Made by a program: the position numbers and the translations under genes
The notes under the pieces: generated by a model
What the model was told of the DNA's origin: nothing
Database searches by the model: none
Seen by the model: the letters and a program-made list of their open reading frames with translations, nothing else
NCBI RefSeq assembly: GCF_013085465.1
Contig: NZ_CP049838.1
Span: forward strand, 1,116,001 to 1,180,000
Reading direction: 5' to 3'
DNA length: 64,000 nt
From: Streptomyces asoensis
Lineage (GTDB): Bacteria > Actinomycetota > Actinomycetes > Streptomycetales > Streptomycetaceae
Shown here: in pieces, positions 16,615 to 25,100 of the stretch
Numbering within the stretch: the stretch's first letter is position 1
Layout: the number at the start of each line of letters is the position of its first letter

Positions 16615-18636
16615 TCAGCCGTCGAGTCGCACGACCCGTACGGCTCCCGCCGGGACCGCGAGGCGGCCGGCGGCTCGTTCGCCCGTCAGCAGTTCGGTGC
16701 CGGAGGTCTCCAGCGGCACCTTGGCGTCGGTCGCGGTGTGGTTGATCGCGAAGAGGTAGCTGCCCGTCTCGCCGGAGCGGCGCACGACCTCCACGTCGTG
16801 CGGCAGATCGGCACGCGGGGCGATCGCCGCGTCCTCGGCGGCCCGGCCGAGCAGCGCGTCCAGGCCCTCCTGGCCGAGGCGGGTGGAGACGTACCAGGCG
16901 GTGCCCTCGCCGAGCTGGTGCCGGGTGACGGCGGGGTGGCCCGCGGTGAGGCCGTCGGCGTAGGTCCAGACGGTCTCGGCGCCGCGCGGCACCACGAACT
17001 CCGTCCACACGTCGCCGACGAGCTCGCCGCCCTCGGGGCCGGTGACGCGCACGCTCTCGCCCTGGAGCAGCGGCGAGAACTCCTCGACCGTCAGGCCCAG
17101 TACGTCGCGGAGCGCGCCGGGGTAGGCGCCCTCGTGGACGGCGTCGTGCTCGTCGACGATGCCGGAGAAGTACGACACGACCAGGGTGCCGCCGTTGGCG
17201 ACGTACTCCTTGAGGTTGTTCCCGGCCGCCTCCGTCATCAGATACAGGGCGGGCACCACGACCAGCGGGTACGGCGAGAGGTCGGCCTCGGGGTGGGCGA
17301 AGTCGACGGTGAGGTGGCGGTCGTAGAGGGCCTCGTAGAAGGCGTCGGCGCGTTCGCGCGGGTCGGCGTCCTCGCTGGGCCGCCAGTCGAGGTTCTGCGC
17401 CCACCAGGAGTGCCAGTCCCACAGGACCGCCACGTCGGCCTCGGTGCGGGTGCCGCGGATCGTGCCGAGCGAGTCGAGGGAGGCGCCGAGTTCGACGACC
17501 TCGCGCCACACACGGGTGTCGGTGCCGCCGTGCGGGACCATCGACGAGTGGAACTTCTCGGCGCCGCGCCGGGACTGCCGCCACTGGAAGAACATGGCGC
17601 CCTCGGAACCGCGGGCCACGTGGCCGAGGGAGTTGCGGGCCATCTGGCCGGGGGCCTTGGCGGGGTTGCGCGGCTGCCAGTTGACACCCGAGGTGGAGTG
17701 CTCCAGGAGGATCCAGGGGGCGCCGCCGGCGACGGAGCGGGTGAGGTCGGCGGCCATCGCGAGGTTGACGTGGGTGCGGCGGCCGTCGGTGATCAGGTAG
17801 TGGTCGTTGGTGACGAGGTCGACCTCACGGCCCCAGGCCCAGTAGTCGACCGAGTCGCACTGGCTGAGGGCGGTCATGAAGTTGGTCGTCACCGGGACGC
17901 CGGGCGCGAGGCGGTGCAGGATGTCCCGCTCCGCACGGAAGTTCTCGCGCATGGTGGCGTCGGCGAACCGCTTGTAGTCCAGCGCCTGCCCCGGGTTCCC
18001 GACGGTCGGGGTGGCGCGCGGCGGGTTGACGTCCTCGAAGCTCGCGTAGCGCTGGCCCCAGAAGGCGGTGCCCCAGGCCGCGTTGACCGCGTCGACCGTG
18101 CCGTACGTCGTCTCCAGCCAGCGGCGGAAGTGGGCGGCGCAGGAGTCGCAGTAGCAGGCGGAGACGGGCACGCCGTACTCGTTGTGCACGTGCCACATCG
18201 CCAGCGCCGGGTGGTCGCCGTAGCGCTCGGCGAGGCGCGTGGTGATGTTCGCCGCGGCGGCGCGGTAGTCCGCGTTGCTGTGACATATCGCGGCGCGCGA
18301 GCCGAACTCGTAGCGCACGCCCTCGGGGGTCACGGGCAGCGCGTCGGGATGGTCGCGGTAGAACCAGACCGGCGGCGCCACCGTGGGTGTGCCCAGGTCG
18401 ACGCGGATGCCGTTGTCGTGCAGCAGGCCGATGACGCGGTCCAGCCAGCCGAAGTCGTACTCCCCCGGTGACGGCTCCAGCAGAGCCCAGGAGAAGATCC
18501 CGACACTCACCATGGTGACGCCGGCCTCGCGCATCAGGCGGACGTCGTCCTGCCAGACGCTTTCCGGCCACTGCTCGGGGTTGTAGTCCCCACCGAAGGC
18601 GAGCCTGGTGAGGCCCTTGGGGTTGGTCTCCGGCAT
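16615..18636 (-). CDS. Cytoplasmic beta-galactosidase, GH42
   Basis: 673 residues, full length for GH42. FGGDYNPEQWPESVWQDDV opens the barrel; the acid/base lies in MWHVHNEYG (about E152) and the nucleophile in WILLEHSTSG (about E312). ACYCDSCAAHF supplies the zinc-site cysteines. No signal peptide. It releases galactose from imported galacto-oligosaccharides. Start ATG 18636 follows CGGGAG. It is divergent from the sugar importer operon; the shared 228-bp control region carries LacI-type sites. Confidence 0.94.
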   Translation of the reverse strand: MPETNPKGLTRLAFGGDYNPEQWPESVWQDDVRLMREAGVTMVSVGIFSWALLEPSPGEYDFGWLDRVIGLLHDNGIRVDLGTPTVAPPVWFYRDHPDALPVTPEGVRYEFGSRAAICHSNADYRAAAANITTRLAERYGDHPALAMWHVHNEYGVPVSACYCDSCAAHFRRWLETTYGTVDAVNAAWGTAFWGQRYASFEDVNPPRATPTVGNPGQALDYKRFADATMRENFRAERDILHRLAPGVPVTTNFMTALSQCDSVDYWAWGREVDLVTNDHYLITDGRRTHVNLAMAADLTRSVAGGAPWILLEHSTSGVNWQPRNPAKAPGQMARNSLGHVARGSEGAMFFQWRQSRRGAEKFHSSMVPHGGTDTRVWREVVELGASLDSLGTIRGTRTEADVAVLWDWHSWWAQNLDWRPSEDADPRERADAFYEALYDRHLTVDFAHPEADLSPYPLVVVPALYLMTEAAGNNLKEYVANGGTLVVSYFSGIVDEHDAVHEGAYPGALRDVLGLTVEEFSPLLQGESVRVTGPEGGELVGDVWTEFVVPRGAETVWTYADGLTAGHPAVTRHQLGEGTAWYVSTRLGQEGLDALLGRAAEDAAIAPRADLPHDVEVVRRSGETGSYLFAINHTATDAKVPLETSGTELLTGERAAGRLAVPAGAVRVVRLDG

Positions 18637-18650
18637 GGATGTCTCCCGTT

Positions 18651-18660
18651 TAATCGATCA
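18651..18660. promoter_or_regulatory. Candidate LacI-type half-palindrome at the GH42 start
   Basis: TAATCGATCA is a 10-bp palindrome with one mismatch and the central CG usual for LacI-family sites, 14 bp before the GH42 start. It may be the second site of the divergent control region; weaker than the site at 18751-18766. Confidence 0.35.
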
Positions 18661-18723
18661 TTTGGGAACGTGCACACACAGCGGCGGCGTTCGGAGCCCA
18701 ACATAACCGCACAGCAACAACCA

Positions 18724-18766
18724 TTGACAAGTGTCCGGGATGTTTCTCTACTGTGAACGCTCACAG
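18724..18766 (+). promoter_or_regulatory. Promoter and LacI-type operator of the galactoside importer operon
   Basis: TTGACA (18724-18729), a 17-bp spacer and TCTACT (18747-18752) make a good HrdB-type promoter. Overlapping its -10 end is CTGTGAACGCTCACAG (18751-18766), with 6-bp perfect arms and the central CG typical of LacI-family operators. Bound repressor would block the promoter. The LacI-type gene at the end of this operon is the obvious candidate regulator. Confidence 0.75.
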
Positions 18767-18864
18767 ACAGCATGGCAGCTCCTCGCGACGGGCGGGGAGC
18801 CCGCTCATGCGATCGCATGGCAGGTTTTCGCACCGGGCGAGAACCCAGGTCAGGGGAGAGATCC

Positions 18865-20193
18865 ATGCCCAACACGAAGCGCCGGCGGCTCTTTGTCAGA
18901 GGTGCTGCTGCCACCATCGCCGTCGCCCTCGGCGCCACCGCACTCGCCGCCTGCGGCTCGTCCGACGAGGACAGCGCCGAGTCCGGTCCGGTCTCGCTCA
19001 CGTACTGGACGTGGACGCCCGGCATGGACAAGGTCGTGGACCTGTGGAACAAGGGCCAGGGCAAGAAGGACCAGATCACCGTCACGGTGAAGAAGCAGGC
19101 GTCCGGCGACACGCTGGTCACCAAGATCCTCACCGCGCACAAGGCCGGCAAGGCCCCCGACCTGGTCCAGGCCGAGTACCAGGCACTGCCGACGCTGGTC
19201 AGCAATGACGCGCTGGCGGACATAGCGAAGAACGTCGGCGACGCGAAGAGCAAGTTCGCCGACGGTGTCTGGCAGCAGACGACGCTCGGCACGGACGCCG
19301 TCTACGCGGTGCCGCAGGACATCGGCCCGATGATGTTCTACTACCGCGCGGACCTCTTCAAGAAGTACGGCCTGACGGTCCCGACGACCTGGGAGCAGTT
19401 CGCGGCGACCGCCCGCGCGCTGAAGGAGAAGGCTCCGGAGACGGACCTCACGACCTTCTCCGCCAACGACTCCGGTCTCTTCGCGGGCCTCGCCCAGCAG
19501 GCCGGCGCCAAGTGGTGGACCACCTCCGGCGACAAGTGGAACGTCGGCATCAACGACGCGGCCACCAAGAAGGTCGCCGACTTCTGGGGCGGCCTCGTCA
19601 AGGAGGGCGCCATCGACAACCAGCCGATGTACACCCCGGCCTGGAACAAGGCGCTCAACACCGGCAAGCAGATCGCCTGGGTCTCCGCCGTGTGGGCCCC
19701 GGGCACCCTGACCACCGCCGCGCCCGACACCAAAGGCAAGTGGGCCATGGCCCCGCTCCCCCAGTGGTCGAACAGCGAGAACGTCACCGGCAGCTGGGGC
19801 GGATCCTCCACGGCCGTGACCACGGACTCGAAGCACAAGGAGGCCGCCGCCAAGTTCGCCGCCTGGCTGAACACCGACGGCGACGCCCTCAACGCCCTGG
19901 CCAAGGAGAGCGGCATCTACCCGGCCTCCACCTCCGCCCAGCTCAGCGGCGCCTTCACCACCCCGCCGGACTACTTCTCGAACCAGGCGGACTTCTACAC
20001 CACGGCCGCCAAGATCGCGAAGACCACGGCGCCGTCGGCCTGGGGCCCGAACGTGAACGTCGCCTACACGACCTTCAAGGACGCGTTCGGCGCCGCCGCG
20101 AAGGACAAGTCGGACTTCTCCGCCGCCCTGGACAAGATGCAGGCGGACACGGTCGCCGACCTCAAGAAGCAGGGCTTCGAGGTCTCCGAGTGA
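18865..20193 (+). CDS. Sugar ABC importer, substrate-binding lipoprotein (galactan/galacto-oligosaccharide type)
   Basis: 442 residues. Basic start, hydrophobic core and lipobox LAAC at about 27-30 (ATALAACGSS), so a lipid-anchored extracellular binding protein of cluster 1 (family SBP_bac_1): LTYWTWTPGMDKVVDLWNKG, APDLVQAEYQALP, YAVPQDIGPMMFYYRADLFKKYGLTVPTTWEQF, WGGSSTAVTTDSKHKEAAAKFAAWLN. ATG 18865 has the strong site GGGGAGAG. First gene of a four-gene operon; the context (GH53, GH42) points to galacto-oligosaccharides. Confidence 0.92.
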   Translation: MPNTKRRRLFVRGAAATIAVALGATALAACGSSDEDSAESGPVSLTYWTWTPGMDKVVDLWNKGQGKKDQITVTVKKQASGDTLVTKILTAHKAGKAPDLVQAEYQALPTLVSNDALADIAKNVGDAKSKFADGVWQQTTLGTDAVYAVPQDIGPMMFYYRADLFKKYGLTVPTTWEQFAATARALKEKAPETDLTTFSANDSGLFAGLAQQAGAKWWTTSGDKWNVGINDAATKKVADFWGGLVKEGAIDNQPMYTPAWNKALNTGKQIAWVSAVWAPGTLTTAAPDTKGKWAMAPLPQWSNSENVTGSWGGSSTAVTTDSKHKEAAAKFAAWLNTDGDALNALAKESGIYPASTSAQLSGAFTTPPDYFSNQADFYTTAAKIAKTTAPSAWGPNVNVAYTTFKDAFGAAAKDKSDFSAALDKMQADTVADLKKQGFEVSE

Positions 20194-21113
20194 CCATCGC
20201 ACGCCGGAAGCCGTACGGGGTCAAGGGGGCCCCGTACGCTTTCCTCCTCCCCGCGACGATCCTCTTCGCCCTGTTCTTCGCACTGCCCATCGGGTACGCG
20301 ATGTGGCTCAGCTTCCGCAAGGTGCACGTCTCCGGCCTCGGCCTGGGTTCGGGTGCGCGCAAGGAGGTCTGGGCCGGCCTCGAGAACTACACCGACGCCT
20401 TCACCGACAGCGAGCTGCTCGACGGCGCGCTGCGCGTCCTCGGCTACGGCTGCATCGTCGTCCCGGTGATGCTGGGCCTGGCGCTGCTGTTCGCGCTGAT
20501 GCTCGACTCCGAGAAGGTGCGGCTCACCTCGTTCACCCGGCTCGCGATCTTCCTGCCGTACGCCATCCCCGGCGTGGTGGCGGCGCTGCTGTGGGGCTTC
20601 CTCTACCTGCCCGACGTCAGCCCGTTCTACTTCGTGCTGGAGAAGCTGGGCATGCCGCAGCCGGACCTGCTGGACGGCGGTCCGCTGTACGTAGCCCTGT
20701 CGAACATCGCGGTCTGGGGCGGCACCGGCTTCAACATGATCGTCATCTACACCTCCCTCCAGGCCATCCCGGCCGAGGTGTACGAGGCGGCGAAGCTGGA
20801 CGGCGCCACCCCGACGCAGATCGCGCTGAGGATCAAGATCCCGATGGTGGCACCCTCGCTGGTGCTGACCTTCTTCTTCTCGATCATCGCCACGCTCCAG
20901 GTCTTCAACGAGCCGACCACCCTCAAGCCGCTCACCAACTCCGTGTCCACGACCTGGAGTCCGCTGATGAAGGTGTACCGGGACGCGTTCGGCACCGGGG
21001 ACATCTACCAGGCGGCCGCCGAGGCCGTGATCATCGCCTTCGCCACGCTGGTGCTGTCCTTCGGCTTCCTGCGGGCCGCGAACCGTCGCAACAAGCAGGA
21101 GGCAGCACGATGA
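20190..21113 (+). CDS. Sugar ABC importer permease, MalF type
   Basis: 307 residues, six membrane helices; the EAA loop EVYEAAKLDGATPTQIALRIKIPMVAP docks the ATPase. GTG 20190 overlaps the binding-protein stop (GTGA). No ATPase gene is in this operon; in Streptomyces such importers use the shared MsiK ATPase encoded elsewhere. Confidence 0.94.
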   Translation: MTIARRKPYGVKGAPYAFLLPATILFALFFALPIGYAMWLSFRKVHVSGLGLGSGARKEVWAGLENYTDAFTDSELLDGALRVLGYGCIVVPVMLGLALLFALMLDSEKVRLTSFTRLAIFLPYAIPGVVAALLWGFLYLPDVSPFYFVLEKLGMPQPDLLDGGPLYVALSNIAVWGGTGFNMIVIYTSLQAIPAEVYEAAKLDGATPTQIALRIKIPMVAPSLVLTFFFSIIATLQVFNEPTTLKPLTNSVSTTWSPLMKVYRDAFGTGDIYQAAAEAVIIAFATLVLSFGFLRAANRRNKQEAAR

Positions 21114-22015
21114 GTTCTCTTGCCGTCCAGAAGGCCTCCTCGGCCGCCGGCGCCACGGGCACCGCCCAAAGCCGTCCGCCGCTGCGCGGCCGGATCGCAC
21201 TGGTGCCGACGATCACACTGCTGCTGGGAGCGATCTACTGCCTGCTCCCGGTGGCCTGGGTGGTGATCGCGTCCACGAAGTCCGGCAGCGAGCTGTTCTC
21301 CACGTTCACCTTCCTGCCGGGCAGCGGCTTCACCGACAATCTGCACGACCTCAACGCCTACCGCGACGGCATCTACTGGCAGTGGATGACCAACTCCGCC
21401 CTGTACGCCGTTCTCGGCGCGCTGCTGTCGACGTGTGTGTCGGCGTTCAGCGGCTACGCGTTGGCGACGTACCGCTTCCGGGGCCGCGAGACGCTGTTCA
21501 ACGTCCTGCTCGCGGGCGTGCTGATGCCGCCGATCATCCTCGCCATCCCCCAGTACCTGCTCATGGCGAAGGCGGACCTGACGGACTCCTACTGGTCCGT
21601 GCTGCTGCCGCAGATCCTCTCCCCGTACGGCGTCTACCTCTCGCGCATCTACGCGGCCGCGGCCGTGCCGAGCGACGTGGTGGAGGCCGGCCGGATGGAC
21701 GGGGCGAGCGAGTGGCGGATCTTCACCAGGGTCGCGCTGCCGATGATGGTGCCCGGCATGGTGACGGTGTTCCTGTTCCAGTTCGTGGCGATCTGGAACA
21801 ACTTCCTGCTGCCGTACATCATGCTCAGCGACGACGAGAAGTTCCCGATCACGCTCGGCCTGTTCACGCTCCTCGAACAGGGCGCCAACACCCCGGCGCT
21901 CTACACGCTGGTGATCACCGGCGCGTTCCTGGCGGTGATCCCGCTGGTGGCGCTGTTCCTGGTCATTCAGCGGTTCTGGAGCCTGGATCTGCTGTCCGGA
22001 GCCGTAAAGTCATGA
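21110..22015 (+). CDS. Sugar ABC importer permease, MalG type
   Basis: 301 residues, six membrane helices after a ~25-residue polar lead. The EAA loop is DVVEAGRMDGASEWRIFTRVALPMMVP. ATG 21110 overlaps the upstream permease stop (ATGA). Partner of the preceding permease in one heterodimeric channel. Confidence 0.94.
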   Translation: MSSLAVQKASSAAGATGTAQSRPPLRGRIALVPTITLLLGAIYCLLPVAWVVIASTKSGSELFSTFTFLPGSGFTDNLHDLNAYRDGIYWQWMTNSALYAVLGALLSTCVSAFSGYALATYRFRGRETLFNVLLAGVLMPPIILAIPQYLLMAKADLTDSYWSVLLPQILSPYGVYLSRIYAAAAVPSDVVEAGRMDGASEWRIFTRVALPMMVPGMVTVFLFQFVAIWNNFLLPYIMLSDDEKFPITLGLFTLLEQGANTPALYTLVITGAFLAVIPLVALFLVIQRFWSLDLLSGAVKS

Positions 22016-23046
22016 CCATGAACAATGGTGCGGGGGGCCGGCGCAGACCGCCGACCATCCACGACGTGGCGCGGGAGGCGGGAGTCTCGCGGGGCACGGT
22101 CTCGCGCGTGCTCAACGGTGGACACTACGTCAGCCCTTCCGCGGCCGAGGCGGTCAACGCCGCCATCCGCAGGACGGGTTACGTCGTGAACCGGCACGCC
22201 CGTTCCCTGATCACCGGCCGCTCCGACTCGGTGGGCTTTCTGTTGACCGAGCCCCAGGAGCGGTTCTTCGAGGACCCCAACTTCAATGTCCTGCTCCGCG
22301 GCTGCACACAGGCGCTGGCCGCGCACGACATCCCCCTGCTGCTGATGCTGGCCGGGACCGAGGACGAGCGGCGGCGCATCACGCGGTACATCACCGCCGG
22401 GCATGTCGACGGGGTGCTGCTGGTCTCCAGCCACTCCGGGGACCCGATCGCCACGGAGCTGCGCGAGGCGGGCGTCCCGCTGGTCGCGTGCGGCAAGCCG
22501 ATCGGGATCGGGTCCAAGGTGAGTTACGTGGCCGCCGACGACCGCGACGGTGCCCGGGACATGGTGCGCCATCTGCTGGCGCAGGGCCGTCGGCGGGTCG
22601 GCGTGGTCACCGGCCCGCTGGACACCCCCGGTGGTGTGGAGCGGCTCGCCGGCTACCGCGAGGTGCTCGCCGAGGCGGACGTCGACTACGACGAGCGGAT
22701 CGTCGTCTCCGGTGACTACAGCCGGGCCAGCGGTGAGGCGGGCGCCGAGCGGCTGCTGGCGCAGGCACCGGACCTCGACGCGGTGTTCGTCGCGTCCGAC
22801 CTGATGGCGCAGGGCGTGCTGACGGCGCTGCACCGGGCGGGCCGGCGGGTGCCCGAGGACGTCGCCGTGGGTGGTTTCGACGATTCCCCGGCGGCGACCG
22901 CGGCCAGCCCCTCCCTCACCACCATCCGTCAGCCCTGGGACCGGATCAGCAACGAGATGGTCCGGGTGCTGCTCGCCCAGATAGGGGGCGAGGATCCGGC
23001 GGCGGTGATCCTTCCGACGGAGCTGGTGAAGCGGGAGTCGACGTAG
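22012..23046 (+). CDS. LacI-family repressor of the galactan locus
   Basis: 344 residues. N-terminal helix-turn-helix and hinge, PPTIHDVAREAGVSRGTVSRVLNGGHYVSPSAAEAVNAAI, then a periplasmic-binding-protein-like effector domain (VGFLLTEPQERFFEDPNFNVLLRG, DGVLLVSSHSGDP, GGFDDSPAATAASPSLTTIRQPW). ATG 22012 overlaps the permease stop (ATGA), so it is co-expressed with the importer and presumably binds the site at 18751-18766, released by galactose or a galactoside. Confidence 0.93.
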   Translation: MTMNNGAGGRRRPPTIHDVAREAGVSRGTVSRVLNGGHYVSPSAAEAVNAAIRRTGYVVNRHARSLITGRSDSVGFLLTEPQERFFEDPNFNVLLRGCTQALAAHDIPLLLMLAGTEDERRRITRYITAGHVDGVLLVSSHSGDPIATELREAGVPLVACGKPIGIGSKVSYVAADDRDGARDMVRHLLAQGRRRVGVVTGPLDTPGGVERLAGYREVLAEADVDYDERIVVSGDYSRASGEAGAERLLAQAPDLDAVFVASDLMAQGVLTALHRAGRRVPEDVAVGGFDDSPAATAASPSLTTIRQPWDRISNEMVRVLLAQIGGEDPAAVILPTELVKREST

Positions 23047-23172
23047 CGGACCGGGCGGTGCGCGCCGAACCGGTCAGGATCGGAGAAGCCGTCAGCCGCT
23101 CCCCGGCCTAGCGTGAGTAGTGCGGGAACACGGACCCGTTCCCGCCTACCGCACGTCACCGAGGAGAACGCC

Positions 23173-23523
23173 ATGAGCGCCGGCATGCAGACGATCATCT
23201 ACCCCGTCAAGGACCTCGGCCGGGCGAAGGCCCTGTTCAGCGCGCTGCTGGAGGTCGAGCCGTACGCCGACGAGCCCTACTACGTCGGTTTCAAGGCCGC
23301 CGGGCAGGACGTCGGTCTCGACCCGAACGGACACGCCAAGGGCATGACCGGACCGGTTCCGTACTGGCATGTCACGGACCTGCGCGAGCGGCTCGCGGCG
23401 TTGGTGGCGGCGGGGGCGGAGCTGCTTCAGGACGCGCAGGACGTCGGCGGTGGCCGGCTGATCGCCTTCGTGAAGGACGCGGACGGCAACCTGGTGGGGC
23501 TGCTCCAGGATCCGGCCGCCTGA
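23173..23523 (+). CDS. VOC (glyoxalase/bleomycin-resistance fold) family protein
   Basis: 116 residues, one VOC domain: TIIYPVKDLGRAKALFSALLEVEPYADEPYYVGFKAAGQDVGLDPNG, WHVTDLRERLAALVAAGAELLQDAQDVGGGRLIAFVKDADGNLVGLLQ. ATG 23173 follows GAGGAG. Enzyme or binding activity unknown; metal-ligand positions are not all conserved. Confidence 0.85.
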   Translation: MSAGMQTIIYPVKDLGRAKALFSALLEVEPYADEPYYVGFKAAGQDVGLDPNGHAKGMTGPVPYWHVTDLRERLAALVAAGAELLQDAQDVGGGRLIAFVKDADGNLVGLLQDPAA

Positions 23524-23598
23524 GGCGCCCGCGGAACCGCTTGCACCCGCACTAGTTGCACACTCAATGAATCGCCGTTTTGGTGTTACCGTGCGGGT

Positions 23599-23991
23599 AT
23601 GGCAGCGAAGACGGCCGGGGCGGGCCTCGAGGATCGGTGGCGGGACATCCTGTCGGTGCACGCGCGCACGATGTGCGAGATCGATCGCGCGCTGCACCCG
23701 CACGGCCTCGGAGCGAGCGACTTCGAAGTGCTGGACATCCTCGCCGCCGAGGCGCCCCGGGAGGGCGACCACTGCCGGGTGCAGAACCTGGTCGGACGGG
23801 TGCACCTCAGCCAGAGCGCGCTGTCCCGCCTCATCGGCCGCCTGGAGAAGGAAGGCCTGGTGGAGCGTTCCGTCTGCGTGGAGGACCGGCGCGGGGTGTG
23901 GGTCGCCCTCACCCGCAAGGGCCGCGACCTGCACACCGAGGTACTGCCGCTCCAGCGGGCGGTACTGGGCCGGATGCTGGCCGAGTCCTAG
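23599..23991 (+). CDS. MarR-family regulator, ending exactly at an IS insertion site
   Basis: 130 residues with the MarR winged helix: LGASDFEVLDILAAEAP, CRVQNLVGRVHLSQSALSRLIGRLEKEGLVERSVCVEDRRGVWVALTRKGRDLH. Slightly short; the C-terminal dimer helix ends LGRMLAES. Its TAG stop is part of the CTAG target duplicated by the IS, so insertion did not alter the protein. Starts at ATG 23599; neighbour control unknown. Confidence 0.85.
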   Translation: MAAKTAGAGLEDRWRDILSVHARTMCEIDRALHPHGLGASDFEVLDILAAEAPREGDHCRVQNLVGRVHLSQSALSRLIGRLEKEGLVERSVCVEDRRGVWVALTRKGRDLHTEVLPLQRAVLGRMLAES

Positions 23992-24006
23992 GTCGTGTCC
24001 GCAAAG

Positions 24007-24498
24007 TCAGGGGAGCCAGAGTCGTAGGCAGGCGAGGGTGACCAGGGCCTGGTAGTGGCGGGCGCGTTTGTCGTAGCGGGTGGCCAGGGCTTTGTTGTGC
24101 TTGAGCCTGTTGAAGCAGCGTTCGACGACGTTGCGCCGGCGGTAGGCCGCGCGGTTGAGCCGGCACCGGCTCTCGCCTCGCCGGATACGGCCGTTGATCT
24201 GGTCGATCCGCTCGGGGATGGCGGCCTTGATGCCTCGTCGGCGGAGATAGGTGCGGATCTTCGTGGACGAGTAGCCCTTGTCGGCGGCCACCAGTTCCGG
24301 CCGGGTGCGAGGACGGCCCGGCCCGCACCGCTCGATGCGGATGCGGGCCATGACCTGCTCGAACTGGGTGCAGTCGTTGACGTTGCCAGCGGTGAGGGTG
24401 AAGGCCAGGGGTCGTCCCCGGCCGTCGCAGGCGAGGTGGATCTTCGTGGTCAGTCCGCCGCGGGACCGGCCGATCGCCTCGCCCGGCCAGGGCCCCCT
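24007..24498 (-). CDS. IS5-family transposase, second frame (orfB part)
   Basis: Codes the C-terminal ~164 residues after the frameshift: GGLTTKIHLACDGRGRPLAFTLTAGNVNDCTQF, VAADKGYSSTKIRTYLRRRG (second catalytic Asp), NVVERCFNRLKHNKALATRYDK (catalytic Glu and the Y-x2-R-x3-E-x6-K type motif of IS5 elements). The frame stays open further upstream, but that part is a shadow of orfA. Confidence 0.88.
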   Translation of the reverse strand, partial: RGPWPGEAIGRSRGGLTTKIHLACDGRGRPLAFTLTAGNVNDCTQFEQVMARIRIERCGPGRPRTRPELVAADKGYSSTKIRTYLRRRGIKAAIPERIDQINGRIRRGESRCRLNRAAYRRRNVVERCFNRLKHNKALATRYDKRARHYQALVTLACLRLWLP

Positions 24499-24839
24499 TT
24501 TCGGGCCCCGGCGGCATGCTGGTGGGCCCGCACGGTCGTGGAGTCGATGCATACGATCGACCAGTCGACGGCTCCCACGGCGTCGGAGTGCTGTTGGACG
24601 TGGGCGAGCAGGCGGTCCCAGGTGCCGTCCGCCGACCAGCGGCGAAAGCGTTCGTAGACGGTCTTCCACGGCCCATAGCGCTCGGGCAGATCCCGCCAGG
24701 CCGCGCCGGTGGACAGCTTCCACCAGATCCCGTTCACCACTTGGCGGCGGTCCCGCACCGGCCGGCCCATCCGGGGAGGGGCCAGCAACGGTTCGATCAC
24801 CGCCCACGACTCATCGCTCAGCTCATGACGACGCACCAT
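24450..24839 (-). CDS. IS5-family transposase, first frame (orfA part)
   Basis: N-terminal DUF4096-like domain (ELSDESWAVIEPLLAPPRMGRPVRDRRQVVNGIWWKLSTGAAWRDLPERYGPWKTVYERFRRW) followed by VDWSIVCIDSTTVRAHQHAAGARKGG with the first catalytic Asp. At 24496-24503 (AAAAGGGGG on the coding strand) a -1 slip moves ribosomes into the orfB frame, giving the complete transposase. ATG 24839 is preferred over TTG 24857. Confidence 0.88.
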   Translation of the reverse strand: MVRRHELSDESWAVIEPLLAPPRMGRPVRDRRQVVNGIWWKLSTGAAWRDLPERYGPWKTVYERFRRWSADGTWDRLLAHVQQHSDAVGAVDWSIVCIDSTTVRAHQHAAGARKGGPGRARRSAGPAAD

Positions 24840-24880
24840 GAACCGACCAACGAGCAAGCGACTTTGCGGACACGCCCTAG

Positions 24881-25040
24881 GGCGTGTCTGACAATTCGCG
24901 TCGGATCAGCGCGCGGCGTCTGGTGCGGTGCATCGCAAGGCGGAGGATCGCCCGCGTACTGGATGTACTCGGGTGATCCGACAACGCGGCGAGGTGCCGT
25001 GCCAGGCGTCGCGCGCCCGGCGGGAATTGTCAGACACGCC
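24881..25040. mobile_element. 160-bp MITE-like hairpin element next to the IS
   Basis: Begins GGCGTGTCTGACAATTC and ends with the reverse complement of the same 17 bases. Internal parts also pair across the centre (for example GCGCGCGGCGTCTGG on the left with a close complement on the right, and GGATC..CCCG..GTAC around the middle), so the whole element can fold into one long hairpin. CTAG flanks both ends (24877-24880, 25041-25044). It has no gene. The shared CTAG target and the GGCGTGTC start, also present in the adjacent IS5-family element, suggest mobilisation by a related transposase. Confidence 0.85.
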
Positions 25041-25044
25041 CTAG

Positions 25045-25067
25045 GCCTCCCGGCTCCCCCGGGAGGC
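25045..25067 (-). terminator. Hairpin terminator after the SseB-like gene
   Basis: GCCTCCCGG and CCGGGAGGC are perfect 9-bp arms around a 5-nt loop, 34 bp past the minus-strand stop at 25101 and directly beside the MITE end. Confidence 0.6.
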
Positions 25068-25100
25068 GGGGGAGCCCCGATCCGGGGAAGCGTCCGTGGG

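Larger units (their letters stand above)
23992..24876 (-). mobile_element. IS5-family insertion sequence, 885 bp, apparently complete
   Basis: Terminal inverted repeats GTCGTGTCCGCAAAGTC (left) and GGCGTGTCCGCAAAGTC (right, complement) match at 16 of 17 bases. CTAG occurs directly outside both ends (23988-23991, 24877-24880) and is read as the 4-bp target duplication usual for the IS5 group. It encodes a DDE transposase on the minus strand in two frames, with a -1 shift site. The transposase stop lies inside the left inverted repeat. Intact ends and frames suggest it may still be active. Confidence 0.92.

Noticed and set aside
23599..23991. MarR gene truncated by the IS
   Set aside because: The TAG stop lies in the CTAG target that flanks both sides, so the same stop would be present without the IS.
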